Assembly: GCF_013391105.1 (NCBI RefSeq)
Contig: NZ_CP058335.1
Location: 744,001 to 808,000, forward strand
Length of the DNA: 64,000 bases
Direction of reading: 5' to 3'
Source: Natronomonas salina
GTDB lineage: Archaea; Halobacteriota; Halobacteria; Halobacteriales; Haloarculaceae
Position 1 is the first letter of the stretch; the number at the start of each line of letters is the position of its first letter. A program made the position numbers and the translations under genes. Under the pieces are notes generated by a model. It was not told where the DNA came from and searched no databases. It saw nothing but the letters and a program-made list of their open reading frames with translations. Below, piece by piece: positions 31,175 through 39,538 of this stretch.

Positions 31175-34100
31175 GCGGGGGTGATCTATCCCCCGGCGGC
31201 TGGCCGCCATCGGTCGCGACCTCCTCGATCGGGGGTTCGTCCGTGTCGTCGCCGTCGTTCGCGCCGAAGTTCATGAACTCCCACGTATAGAGACTACTAC
31301 GTGCCAGTTCACGAACCTCGTCAGCGCCGAGATCGTCGAGAGAGACGCCCTCAAGCTCGACGTCGCCGTGTTCGTTGAGCCGGGCGACGCCACCGTCCCG
31401 CCAGACGACGCGTCGACCGTCGGTGTCGTCTTGGTGGCGCTCGAGCACGCCGAGATCCGCGCGGAGTGTCTCGAGGTGGTCGAACACCTGTCGTTTCCCG
31501 ACGTCGACCCCAGGGTGGGCGGCGATCTCAGCGGACGTGGCGGCGCCGAGGTCGCTGAGGGCGTCGATCACCTGTCGGAGGCCGTCGCTCCAGGTGGAGA
31601 GCACGCGGCCTTCGCCGGCGGTGGGCACCCAGTCGGGCAGCGTGTTGGTGTGGATGTAGACGGCGGCACCGTTGCCGTCGCGCCCGAAGCGCATCGCTGC
31701 CTGGAGGGTCTGATGCTCGCGCATATGGGTGAGGATCTCGTCGCCGACGTCGCCGTAGGAGAGGTCGGCGCCTTTCTCGTCGTTCCGCTCGACGGACTCG
31801 CCGTCGTAGGCGGCCCATTTCTTGATGAAGCCGTCGCCGTAGTGCGTGGAGCCGATGATCGCGCCGACGCGCTTCGATCCGAACTCGTTGCTCCCGAGGA
31901 CGTTCCCGTGGTAGGCGGTGCCGTCGGTGAGCGCGTTGACGTCGACGGCGTCGCTGGCGTCGTATTCGTGGAGCGCGGTGCTCGACGTGATCAGCCCGGG
32001 GGCTTCGCCGTGGTCCTCTTGGATGGCTTCGAGGAGCGCGGCGTCCTGCTCGATGCTGACGTAATCGGGGTTGTTGTAGGGTTTGACGGCGTCCGTCGTT
32101 GGGACGAGCTGGAGGCCGAGGCCGTCTTGGATGTACTCGCGGCGCTCGCTCTCGGAGAGCACCGGGCGGTGATGGAGCCGGGGGGCGCCGAGTGCCCGTC
32201 GCCACATGCGGAGCGTGGGGGTGCCGTCGAGCCCGACGACACCGCGCGTGTACTCCAGCGCCGGGGGATCGAGGAGTCGGAGGGTGCCTTGCTCGCGGTT
32301 GTAGACGGCGCTCGCGTTCTCGAGGTCGTCGACGTCGGCGCTGGAGAGGTCGGTGTGCTCCCAGCCGTTCCCGAGGTCGTCGCTGGCGAGCAGTGCGAAC
32401 GTCGCGATTGGCGCGGCGGCGTGGCCGGCCTGTCCGGCGAACACCTCGTCGGGATCGCGTCGGAGCGCGCCCTCGTCGAGGAACCAGGCGAGCGCGTCGG
32501 CGCGGTCGGCGTCGTCTCGCCGGCGCTCGATCAGGTCGGTGTAGTCGCTGTATGGGAGCTCGTCGTGGCGCTGGAGGAACTGGGTGACGGCGCCCTGGAG
32601 TCGCCCGCCGAGTTCGGTCTCGTAGGCGCTCGCGGGGAACTCGTCGAACACGATCGTTCGGCCCTCGCTGACTTTCGGTTTGTGAGCGTGCGCGTAGTGT
32701 CCGATGAGGACGTCGATCCGCTCGCCGTCCTCGCCGTCGCTATCCGGGTCGAAGTCCCATTTGTGGGCGTACTCGCAATCGTGGGGCTGGCCGTCCTCCG
32801 TGGCCTAACAGGGGAGTGGGCGGCCGAGTTCCTGTTCGGCGTACTTGTGGATGTCCTGAGGGGTGGCGCCGCGGCGGTACCAGTCGAGGACGCGCTCTTG
32901 CCAGTCGTCGCCGTGGTCGCCTCTCGCGGTCGGGCAGTCGTGGGTGAACGCGGGGAGCGTCTTATGGGTGAGGCCCTGCTCGTCGCACCACTGCTCGAAT
33001 TGCTCGTATTGCTCTTTGCGGCCGCGGCCGGTGAGGACGCTGATCGGCTCGTCGGTCGCGGCGGCCGCGCGGATCGTGCCGCTGCTCTTTCCGAGCGTCG
33101 GGAGCGCCTCAACGAGGACGCGCTCGTCGTACGTGTCGAGGGCGTGCTCGAGAACGTCCTGTGTCCGTGCTCTCGCGGCCGTGAGGGGGTCCTCCTGCTC
33201 GTCGTCGGTCGGGCCGGCCTCCCAGTCCCAGACGTTCCGCTCGGCCCGCTCCCGGGGCGTGTCGGGGAGGATGGCGACGTGCTCGACGTCGTCGCCGTCG
33301 TCGACGTACTCGGGGATGTCGAAGCCGAGGCCGCGGAGGTGCTCGACGCCCTCCCACCACAGCGAGCCGCGGGCATCCGAGGGTGCGGCGCCGCGGTCGG
33401 AGAGTTCGCCGGCGTGGATGAGCGCCATGACGACGGGGCCACCGTAACCGCCGCGGCTCCCGGTGTCCTGCCAGATCTGGTCGTCGACGACGTTCGCCGT
33501 TCCGTTGTCGCTGGGACTCCCCCAGGTGGGGATGAACGCGCGTTTCCCGCGGCTCGTCGAGGCGTCGTCGTTCCAGGACCCGACGATCGTGCGGTCGGCG
33601 ACGCGGCGGGCATCGAGCCGATCGAGCGCGGCGAAGACGTCGCGGATGTCGTCGGTTGTCTCGCTGCTGGTCGTCGTCGACGGCTCGTAGTTCTCGAGGT
33701 CAAAGCGCTCGCGGGCGGCTTCGACGTCCGGGCGAGAGTCGGGGAGCTGTCCCTGCTCGTCGAGAAGGGACTCCAGGGCGTCGGCGTCCCACTCCCGAAT
33801 CTCGGTCGGCGTCCCGGGGACGTGCTCGCCGGTCGCGACGCACACCCGCTTACCGGCGTAGATCTCGATCGAGGGTAGGTCGTCGTCGTTCGCGCCCCAG
33901 GGCTCGTCGTCGAGCTCCCAGGCAGCTTGCTTGACGCCGTCGGGGAGTTCACCGCGGTACTGAGCGTGAACGCCGGCGCCGCTCTGGGAGACGTCGGCAT
34001 ACGTGGCGCCGAGCTGCTCGAGGGCGTCGATGAACGCGGGATGGACGGCGCCGGTCTCGGGACACCGGACGTCGTCGCCGTCGACGTAGGCGTAGGGGTC

Positions 34101-34604
34101 GCTCTCCTGCTGGAGGAACGCGCGGCCGTCCAGCCGGTGATCGTCCTCAGCGAGTGCGACGGTCTCGCCGTCACGGTAGAGGTCGGTGATGCCCCACTTC
34201 CAGCGGGCGTCCTCGTCGGAGTCGGCGTCGGGGTGATCGCGGTCGCCCCACGGCGCGAACGGCTTCTTGTCGACGTGACCCATCCATTGCTCGCGCTCGA
34301 GGAGTTCCGTCGGCCACACTCCCGGGGTGGGGTTGCTAAAGTCGGCGTCGCGCCAGATGCACCCTGCGCGATTACGACTATTATCGTCCGATGTGACAGC
34401 ATCGTCGTCGTTCTCCGGAGTTGTCGCCCCGTCGCCCTCTTGCGTTTCAGTCTCGTTATCTATTCCATCGGAGGGGTTCTCGGATGGGGACTCGTCGGGC
34501 GGACTGACATTTTTCGAGCCTCTGGGAATGCAGTCCTCGCAGAGATACCCGTTCCCGAAGGGCTCGAAGCCGGGCGATCCGCACCGGAAGCAGTCGCCCG
34601 TCAT
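31164..34604 (-). CDS. PrimPol-type primase fused to a helicase, split by one in-frame TAG
   Basis: Read through one amber codon (32805-32807, codon 600) this is a 1146-codon replication protein. Order: an N-terminal zinc ribbon (CFRCGSPGF...YLCEDC), a primase-polymerase-like domain (about 75-300; YADVSQSGAGVHAQYRGELP, then the metal-site strand DLPSIEIYAGKRVCVATGEH), a linker, Walker A-like LPTLGKSS near 501, Walker B VFDEF near 652, motif III-like GLDGTPT and motif VI-like LQAAMRFGRDG, then a C-terminal winged helix. Motifs I and II lie on opposite sides of the stop in one unbroken frame, so the gene was once whole. Without readthrough, 599 residues are made and the helicase is lost. ATGA overlap fixes the start at 34604. 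Confidence 0.85.
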
Positions 34605-34708
34605 GCTCGACACCTCCCGTCATCGAGCGCCGGGCAGCGCTTCTCGGCCTCGTCGATCTCGCACCCGCAGTATTCGCAGATTGGGCGCTCGGGGTCGACG
34701 AGACTCAC
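34601..34708 (-). CDS. 35-residue zinc-finger protein leading the replication operon
   Basis: GTG start preceded on the minus strand by GAGGTG, a plausible ribosome binding site about 6 bases away. The product has CEYCGCEIDEAEKRC, a small zinc knuckle. Its TGA overlaps the primase ATG (ATGA). Too short for family assignment. Confidence 0.6.
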   Translation of the reverse strand: MSLVDPERPICEYCGCEIDEAEKRCPALDDGRCRA

Positions 34709-34830
34709 GCTGACCACCTCTGTTCCCTGAAAAAATCGCCAGCGGGCGGTGACCCGCGCTTGGCGGACTGTTGAACTCCCTTTTTCGTGGGAGGAACCTC
34801 CAGCCCAGAAGTGGCGAATCCGACCGTGTT

Positions 34831-34860
34831 GAGGGTTCTATCTTGCGATAGAGAACCCTC
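34831..34860. repeat. Inverted repeat upstream of the replication operon
   Basis: GAGGGTTCT-ATC-TTGC-GAT-AG-AGAACCCTC: a 9-bp outer stem and a 3-bp inner stem with a 2-base bulge, about 125 bases before the operon start. Could be an operator or an origin-linked hairpin for the excised element. Confidence 0.55.
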
Positions 34861-34881
34861 TCCACGGTACTTTATTTCAAG

Positions 34882-34913
34882 TGGACTCGCCGGGATTTGA
34901 GACCCGGGGCCTC
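34882..34913. repeat. Middle attachment repeat (partial tRNA-Ala copy)
   Basis: tggactcgccgggatttga matches 36756-36774 of the tRNA-Ala gene exactly; after one inserted g, acccggggcctc continues the match. This 31-base tRNA 3'-end copy marks the border between the two integrated units. Confidence 0.88.
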
Positions 34914-35001
34914 ACTCCGCGCCTGGAGGCGCTCCGTGAGCAGGCTGATGCACAGCCGGTGATACTGCCTAATCGGCCTCGGTTACCCCAATGGGGGTCG
35001 C

Positions 35002-35015
35002 ATCCCGGCGAGTCC
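35002..35015. repeat. Inverted copy of the tRNA-Ala 3' end
   Basis: atcccggcgagtcc is the same 14 bases as the T-arm and acceptor end of the tRNA-Ala gene, in opposite orientation to the other repeats, about 70 bases before integrase 2. Possibly an arm-type binding site or a rearrangement scar. Confidence 0.65.
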
Positions 35016-35085
35016 CGCTCCGCTGCGCTCCGCGGGGGCCGAGGTTGGCTCTGGTCGTCCGTCTGTTGGTGGCTCAGAGAGAAAG

Positions 35086-36084
35086 ATGCTCGAACCAATC
35101 TCACCACGACGGGCGAAGGAACTGTACCTCGAAGACCGCACTGACCTCAGTGCGACATCGAAGCAAAACCACGGATATCGCGTAGAACGGTTCGTGGAGT
35201 GGTGCGAGGAGAACGACCTCGACAATCTCAACGACCTCAGTGGACGGAATCTCCACGAGTTCAAGGTCTGGCGAGCGCAGGACGTGAACAACGTCACGCT
35301 CCAAAACCAGCTCGGGACCGTCCGACAGTTCCTCGATTTCTGCGAGAGAATCGACGCGGTGCCGAGTGGATTAAGCGGGAAGGTCGAACTCCCTCAACTC
35401 GGGATGAACGAGGACGTGAGCGACGCGGCCATCTCACCCGAGGAAGCCGACGCGATTCTGGACTACCTCGACAAGTACGAGTACGCAACACTTCGGCACG
35501 TCATCTTCTACACGCTCTGGCATACTGGCATCCGAACCAGTACGCTCCGAGCGTTCGACGTGACTGACTTCCACCCCAGTGAGGGCTACATCAAGGCGAT
35601 AAATCGGGAATCCACGGGAACGCCGCTGAAGAACCGTGAACGCGGCGAGCGTGAAATCAACCTTGGGGCAGACCTTGTGGAGGTCATTGACGACTGGGTT
35701 CACGACCAGCACCCTCACGTCGAGGATGAGCATGGACGGATGCCACTCATCTGCACGCCCCATGGCCGTGCTCACGAGACGACCATCCGCTCTCACGTCT
35801 ACAAGGTTACGCGCCCCTGCTATTACACGAACAAATGTCCTCACAGCCGCGATATGGCAGAGTGTGAAGCGGTAAACAACGGGAAGGCCAGCCGGTGTCC
35901 ATCCTCCGTAAGTCCCCACGCGATTCGCAAAGGGTCGATAACTTACCATCGAAACAAAGGCTGGCCGGTCGAGGCGGTCAGTGATAGAGCGGATGTGAGT
36001 AAGGAGGTACTGGACAAACACTACGACAAGGCGTCAATCACCGAGAAGCGCGAAAGGCGGACAGAGTTCCTCGATAGGTTGTAG
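35086..36084 (+). CDS. Tyrosine-type site-specific integrase (unit B)
   Basis: A 332-residue recombinase of the same family as the one at 19415. N-terminal SAM-like domain, then the catalytic set: Arg in WHTGIRTS, Lys in TPLKNR, His and Arg in SPHAIRKG and the nucleophile Tyr in LDKHYDK. The Cys insert (PCYYTNKCPHSRDMAEC and SRCPSS) is also conserved. The gene is intact. It points toward the tRNA-Ala gene, whose 3' end is its likely target. Unit B has no visible replication gene, so it may depend on unit A or be a reduced element (inference). Confidence 0.93.
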   Translation: MLEPISPRRAKELYLEDRTDLSATSKQNHGYRVERFVEWCEENDLDNLNDLSGRNLHEFKVWRAQDVNNVTLQNQLGTVRQFLDFCERIDAVPSGLSGKVELPQLGMNEDVSDAAISPEEADAILDYLDKYEYATLRHVIFYTLWHTGIRTSTLRAFDVTDFHPSEGYIKAINRESTGTPLKNRERGEREINLGADLVEVIDDWVHDQHPHVEDEHGRMPLICTPHGRAHETTIRSHVYKVTRPCYYTNKCPHSRDMAECEAVNNGKASRCPSSVSPHAIRKGSITYHRNKGWPVEAVSDRADVSKEVLDKHYDKASITEKRERRTEFLDRL

Positions 36085-36148
36085 TCTCCTACTCCTTTTT
36101 GACATGATTTCACGATAGGCTGACAAGCCGAGTAGCGATAGCTTCGGT

Positions 36149-36478
36149 TTAGATTGGAGCTGTCACGTAATGGACTACGAAGCCGGTGAAGAAGTAGAGA
36201 AAAGCGGCACCGACGATACCGGCTTTGACTGACTCTTTAGCGCCTTTCACGAGTCCTATTGATGCTACAATTGCTGCACCAATATCTATCGCCACTGCAA
36301 CCTTTGACGTTGGAGCAACTGTCATGACGCCGGCATAAAGAAACCGTGTCGCTTTCTTTGTGTTCTCGACTGTATCAGGGTTAGAATTGATTGAGAAATC
36401 AAACGTAGAGAGCCAAAGAGTAGCAAAAACGAATAGCGCGAATAGAGCACCCAACTTCACCGCTTCTTCCGCGTCCAT
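36149..36478 (-). CDS. Small membrane protein of unit B
   Basis: A 109-residue protein with three or four hydrophobic segments (KLGALFALFVFATLWL, FLYAGVMTVAPTSKVAV, AAIVASIGLVKGA, AGIVGAAFLYFFTGFVV). The start at 36478 is preferred to 36553, since the extra residues are basic and polar and cover the promoter. No family recognised. It is convergent with integrase 2, the only other gene between the middle repeat and the tRNA. Confidence 0.68.
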   Translation of the reverse strand: MDAEEAVKLGALFALFVFATLWLSTFDFSINSNPDTVENTKKATRFLYAGVMTVAPTSKVAVAIDIGAAIVASIGLVKGAKESVKAGIVGAAFLYFFTGFVVHYVTAPI

Positions 36479-36699
36479 ACTTCTTGTTGTATTTCCATAC
36501 CTATTAGTTTGTCGTCGGTTGTGTACGATAGTGTTACCAGATGTCTGATTCAATAATACATCGCAGTCAGTGGCGATAGATTCTTATCGTACCAAAGAAT
36601 CGCTCAGACCACCAGCAGACGGTGACCGGGAGTGGTCCCCGCTTCAAATCACAGCGCGGGCACTACCGGAAACCCAGTTGAAATCCCAAGAGACTGTGT

Positions 36700-36748
36700 A
36701 AAAAGGAGCGAGGAAACCGCCGGAAGGCGGCTCGTCCATCCTCGCTCC
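36700..36748 (-). terminator. Terminator downstream of tRNA-Ala
   Basis: On the minus strand the tRNA is followed by a 10-bp stem (GGAGCGAGGA at 36705-36714 pairing with TCCTCGCTCC at 36739-36748) enclosing an inner hairpin CCGCC-GGAA-GGCGG (36717-36730), then a TTTTT run. An alternative stem GTCCATCC/GGATGGAC (36734-36741 and 36753-36760) reaches the attachment core. Confidence 0.6.
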
Positions 36749-36755
36749 GCTCGGA

Positions 36756-36827
36756 TGGACTCGCCGGGATTTGAACCCGGGGCCTCTCCCATGCCAAGGG
36801 AGTGATCTACCGCTGATCTACGAGCCC
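36756..36827 (-). tRNA. tRNA-Ala (GGC anticodon), integration target
   Basis: A 72-base tRNA on the minus strand: acceptor GGGCTCG pairs with CGAGTCC (one G-U), D-stem GATC/GATC, anticodon stem CTCCC/GGGAG around loop TTGGCAT (anticodon GGC, alanine), T-stem CCGGG/CCCGG with TTCAAAT, discriminator A. CCA is not encoded. Its 3' end is the repeated att core, and the gene is intact after integration, as for most tRNA-targeted elements. Confidence 0.96.
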
Positions 36828-37018
36828 TCGAACGCAGGAGATAGTATCCGGAGGCGATTCATAAACCCATCGAAGCGGCCGGCTCCGTGCCTCGAGAACA
36901 CACGGTCGACGGTCGTCCCGGACGGTCGATTGCAACTCTGCTTGTACTCGCACAATTCCGCCGAGAGCGGTGCCCTCCTCCGTTAGAGTCAAACACCGGG
37001 CGCACGAAGGTGTGTCAC

Positions 37019-37435
37019 ATGAGTACAGAGCAGGAGCAGCGGACGATCCGGTGTCTAGTCGCGAAGGTCGGCCTCGACGGCCACGACCGCGGCGCCCACG
37101 TCATCGCCCGGGCGTTCCGCGACGCTGGCTTCGAAGTCATCTACTCGGGGCTGCACAAAGCACCCGACGAGATCGTCCAGGCAGCCGTTCAGGAGGACGT
37201 CGACGTCCTCGGGATCTCCATCCTTTCTGGCGCCCACGACACGCTCGTCCCGAAGGTCATGGATGGTCTGAAAGAGTACGGCGCCTTCGAGGACACGCTC
37301 ATCCTCGTGGGGGGCATCATCCCAGAGGAGGACCGCGAGGAGCTCTACGAGCTGGGCGTCTCCGAGATCTTCGGGCCCGGCGCCTCCATGCAGGAGACCA
37401 TCGACTTCGTCCGCGAGAACGCCCCAGAGCGATAG
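37019..37435 (+). CDS. Methylmalonyl-CoA mutase B12-binding subunit
   Basis: A 138-residue cobalamin-binding subunit that, with a separate catalytic large subunit not in this window, interconverts methylmalonyl-CoA and succinyl-CoA. The DxHxxG motif that carries the B12-ligating His is present (GLDGHDRGAHVIARAF), and the Rossmann-like SILSGAH and VGGIIPEED loops follow. Archaeal mutases are commonly split in this way. A TTAGAGT box about 30 bases upstream supports the ATG at 37019. The stop is directly followed by the meaB gene, its usual partner. Confidence 0.95.
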   Translation: MSTEQEQRTIRCLVAKVGLDGHDRGAHVIARAFRDAGFEVIYSGLHKAPDEIVQAAVQEDVDVLGISILSGAHDTLVPKVMDGLKEYGAFEDTLILVGGIIPEEDREELYELGVSEIFGPGASMQETIDFVRENAPER

Positions 37436-38479
37436 ATGTCGGTCGACGAGTCGCTCATCGACGACCTGCTGGCCGGCGAGCACCGCGCGCTCGCACGCGT
37501 CATCACGAAGATCGAGAACCGCTCGCCCGGCTACCGCGACCTCGTCTCGGCGTTGCACGAGCACACCGGCCACGCCGAGGTCGTGGGCATCACGGGCTCG
37601 CCGGGCGCCGGGAAGTCGACGCTCGTCGACAAGATGGCCGCGACGTACCGCGAGCGCGGCCAGACGGTCGGCGTCATCGCCATCGACCCGTCGTCGCCGT
37701 TCAGCGGCGGCGCCGTCCTCGGCGACCGCATCCGGATGGCCTCCAACGTCGGCGACATGGACGTCTTCTTCCGGTCGATGTCCGCCCGTGGCTCGCTCGG
37801 CGGGCTGTCGACGGCGACGACGGACGCCGTGAAGGCACTGGACGCCTTCGGCAAGGACAAGATCATCGTCGAGACCGTCGGCGCCGGCCAGAACGAGGTC
37901 GAGATCGTCAAGACCGCCGACACGGTGGCCGTGCTCGTGCCGCCGGGCTCCGGCGACGACGTCCAGATGCTGAAGGCCGGCATCCTGGAGATCGCCGACG
38001 TCTTCGTCGTCAACAAGGCCGACATGGACGGCGCCGACCGCACCGTCACGGAACTCCAGGAGATGGTCCACATGCGCGACGCGTCGCCGATGGCGGGCCA
38101 CCACGGCGCCGACGCCATCGACCTCGGGGAGGAGCGGGTTCCCGACGAGGACGACGAGGAGTGGACGCCGCCGATCGTCGAGACGGTCGCGAAGACCGGC
38201 GACGGCGTCGACGAGTTCCTCGACGTCCTCGACGACCACGTCGCGTGGCTGACCGAGACCGGCGAACTCGAGGAGCAGGCCAGCCAGCGTTACGCCGCGG
38301 AGATCCGGACGCTGCTCCGGGAGGACACAGCGGCGCTCGTCGAGGAGGAACTCGAGGCCCGAGGCGGCCTCGAGGCGAAGGTCCAGGCGGTCTTGGACCG
38401 CGAGACCGACCCCTATGGCGTCGCCGACGAGGTCGTCGAACCGATCGCCGAGTGTCTCCGCGAGCGGCGCGACTCGTAG
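37436..38479 (+). CDS. meaB: MeaB-type GTPase of methylmalonyl-CoA mutase
   Basis: A 347-residue G3E GTPase that protects and reloads the B12 cofactor of methylmalonyl-CoA mutase. P-loop GSPGAGKST (about residues 54-62), the Asp-rich IDPSSPFSGGAVLGDR switch region, VETVGAGQNEVEI and NKADMDGA (guanine specificity) are all intact, with a helical dimerisation tail. It begins on the base after the mutase subunit's stop, so the pair is one operon. Length is normal. Confidence 0.95.
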   Translation: MSVDESLIDDLLAGEHRALARVITKIENRSPGYRDLVSALHEHTGHAEVVGITGSPGAGKSTLVDKMAATYRERGQTVGVIAIDPSSPFSGGAVLGDRIRMASNVGDMDVFFRSMSARGSLGGLSTATTDAVKALDAFGKDKIIVETVGAGQNEVEIVKTADTVAVLVPPGSGDDVQMLKAGILEIADVFVVNKADMDGADRTVTELQEMVHMRDASPMAGHHGADAIDLGEERVPDEDDEEWTPPIVETVAKTGDGVDEFLDVLDDHVAWLTETGELEEQASQRYAAEIRTLLREDTAALVEEELEARGGLEAKVQAVLDRETDPYGVADEVVEPIAECLRERRDS

Positions 38480-38531
38480 CCGGCACCGCTGTCGGCGGTA
38501 GTTCTAAACGCGTTACGGCCGAACTCCCACC

Positions 38532-39476
38532 ATGAACTTCAGGCGACTCGCGAGCGGTGCCGCGGTCGGACTCGGGACGGTTGCCGTCACCAATCGGGCG
38601 CTCCGGGGCGACCCCGGGGACCTCGAACCGCCGCTGGGGCGACCGACGGAGACCTACGGCTGGCGGGGGTTCGAGGTGTCCTATACGGAGGCGGGCGATC
38701 CGTCGGACCCGGACCTCCTGCTGGTACACGGCGTCAACGCCGCGGCGTCGAGCCACGAGTTCCGGTACATCGTCGACGCGCTCGCGGAGAACCACCACGT
38801 CCTCGCGCCGGACCTCCCCGGCTTCGGCTGCTCGGACCGCCCGCCGCTCATGTACTCCGGCTCGCTCTACGTCACCTTCGTCCGCGACTTCGTCCGCGAC
38901 CTGACCGACGAGCCGACCGTGCTGGCCTCCTCGCTGGGTGCCGCCTACGCCGCCGTCGCCGCGGAGGAAGCGGACGTCGGCGAACTCGTCCTCGTCTGCC
39001 CGACGACCACCACCGTCCCCGGACGGCGGGCCTGGGTCCGCTCGCTGCTCCGGGCGCCGGTCGTCGGCGAGGGGGTCTACAACCTGCTCGTCTCGCGGGC
39101 GGCCATCCGCTACTTCCTGCAGGACCACGGCTTCGAGCAGCCCGCCGCCATCAGCGACGAGTGGGTCGAGTACGACTGGCAGACCGCCCACCAGCCCGGG
39201 GCCCGGTTCGCGCCCGCGTCGTTCCTCGGCGGCTTCCTCGACCTGGACGTGGACCTCGGCGAGGTGCTCGCCGGGCTCGACGTCCCCGTGACGATCGTCT
39301 GGGGCCGGAACGCGGAGATATCGCCGCTCGAGAACGGCCAGGAGCTCGCGGAGGCCGCCGACGCGCGGCTGGTCGTCTTCGACAACGCCGACCTGCTGCC
39401 CCACGCCGAACACCCGAAGGCGTTCGTCGAGGAGTTCAGGCGACTACGGAGTGACGCCCACGGTCTCGAGGAGTGA
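38532..39476 (+). CDS. Alpha/beta hydrolase
   Basis: A 314-residue protein of the alpha/beta hydrolase fold: oxyanion-hole [12 protein letters not shown], nucleophile elbow ASSLGAAYA with Ser, and a C-terminal His in LLPHAEHP. At the usual acid position the sequence reads WGRNAEISP, so the catalytic acid is displaced or altered. The N-terminus ([19 protein letters not shown]) is hydrophobic and may anchor the protein. Substrate unknown. Convergent with the response-regulator gene. Confidence 0.88.
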   Translation: MNFRRLASGAAVGLGTVAVTNRALRGDPGDLEPPLGRPTETYGWRGFEVSYTEAGDPSDPDLLLVHGVNAAASSHEFRYIVDALAENHHVLAPDLPGFGCSDRPPLMYSGSLYVTFVRDFVRDLTDEPTVLASSLGAAYAAVAAEEADVGELVLVCPTTTTVPGRRAWVRSLLRAPVVGEGVYNLLVSRAAIRYFLQDHGFEQPAAISDEWVEYDWQTAHQPGARFAPASFLGGFLDLDVDLGEVLAGLDVPVTIVWGRNAEISPLENGQELAEAADARLVVFDNADLLPHAEHPKAFVEEFRRLRSDAHGLEE

Positions 39477-39538
39477 TCGTTTGGGGCTGTGAGCAACCCC
39501 ATTCGAGATGACCGATAAGGAGGGGTGGGGAGGGTCGG

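Larger units (their letters stand above)
34709..35085. other. Intergenic junction between units A and B
   Basis: No gene. It holds, from left to right, the promoter region of the replication operon, a hairpin at 34831-34860, the middle attachment repeat (34882-34913) and an inverted tRNA-end copy (35002-35015) just before integrase 2. Confidence 0.7.

Noticed and set aside
32805-32807. TAG read as pyrrolysine
   Set aside because: TAG ends other ordinary genes in this window and no pyl gene is seen here, so reassignment cannot be claimed; kept only as a test to run.
31368-33878. An 836-codon plus-strand frame opposite the primase-helicase
   Set aside because: An antisense shadow made stop-free by GC bias; it has no motif, while the minus strand carries primase and helicase motifs.
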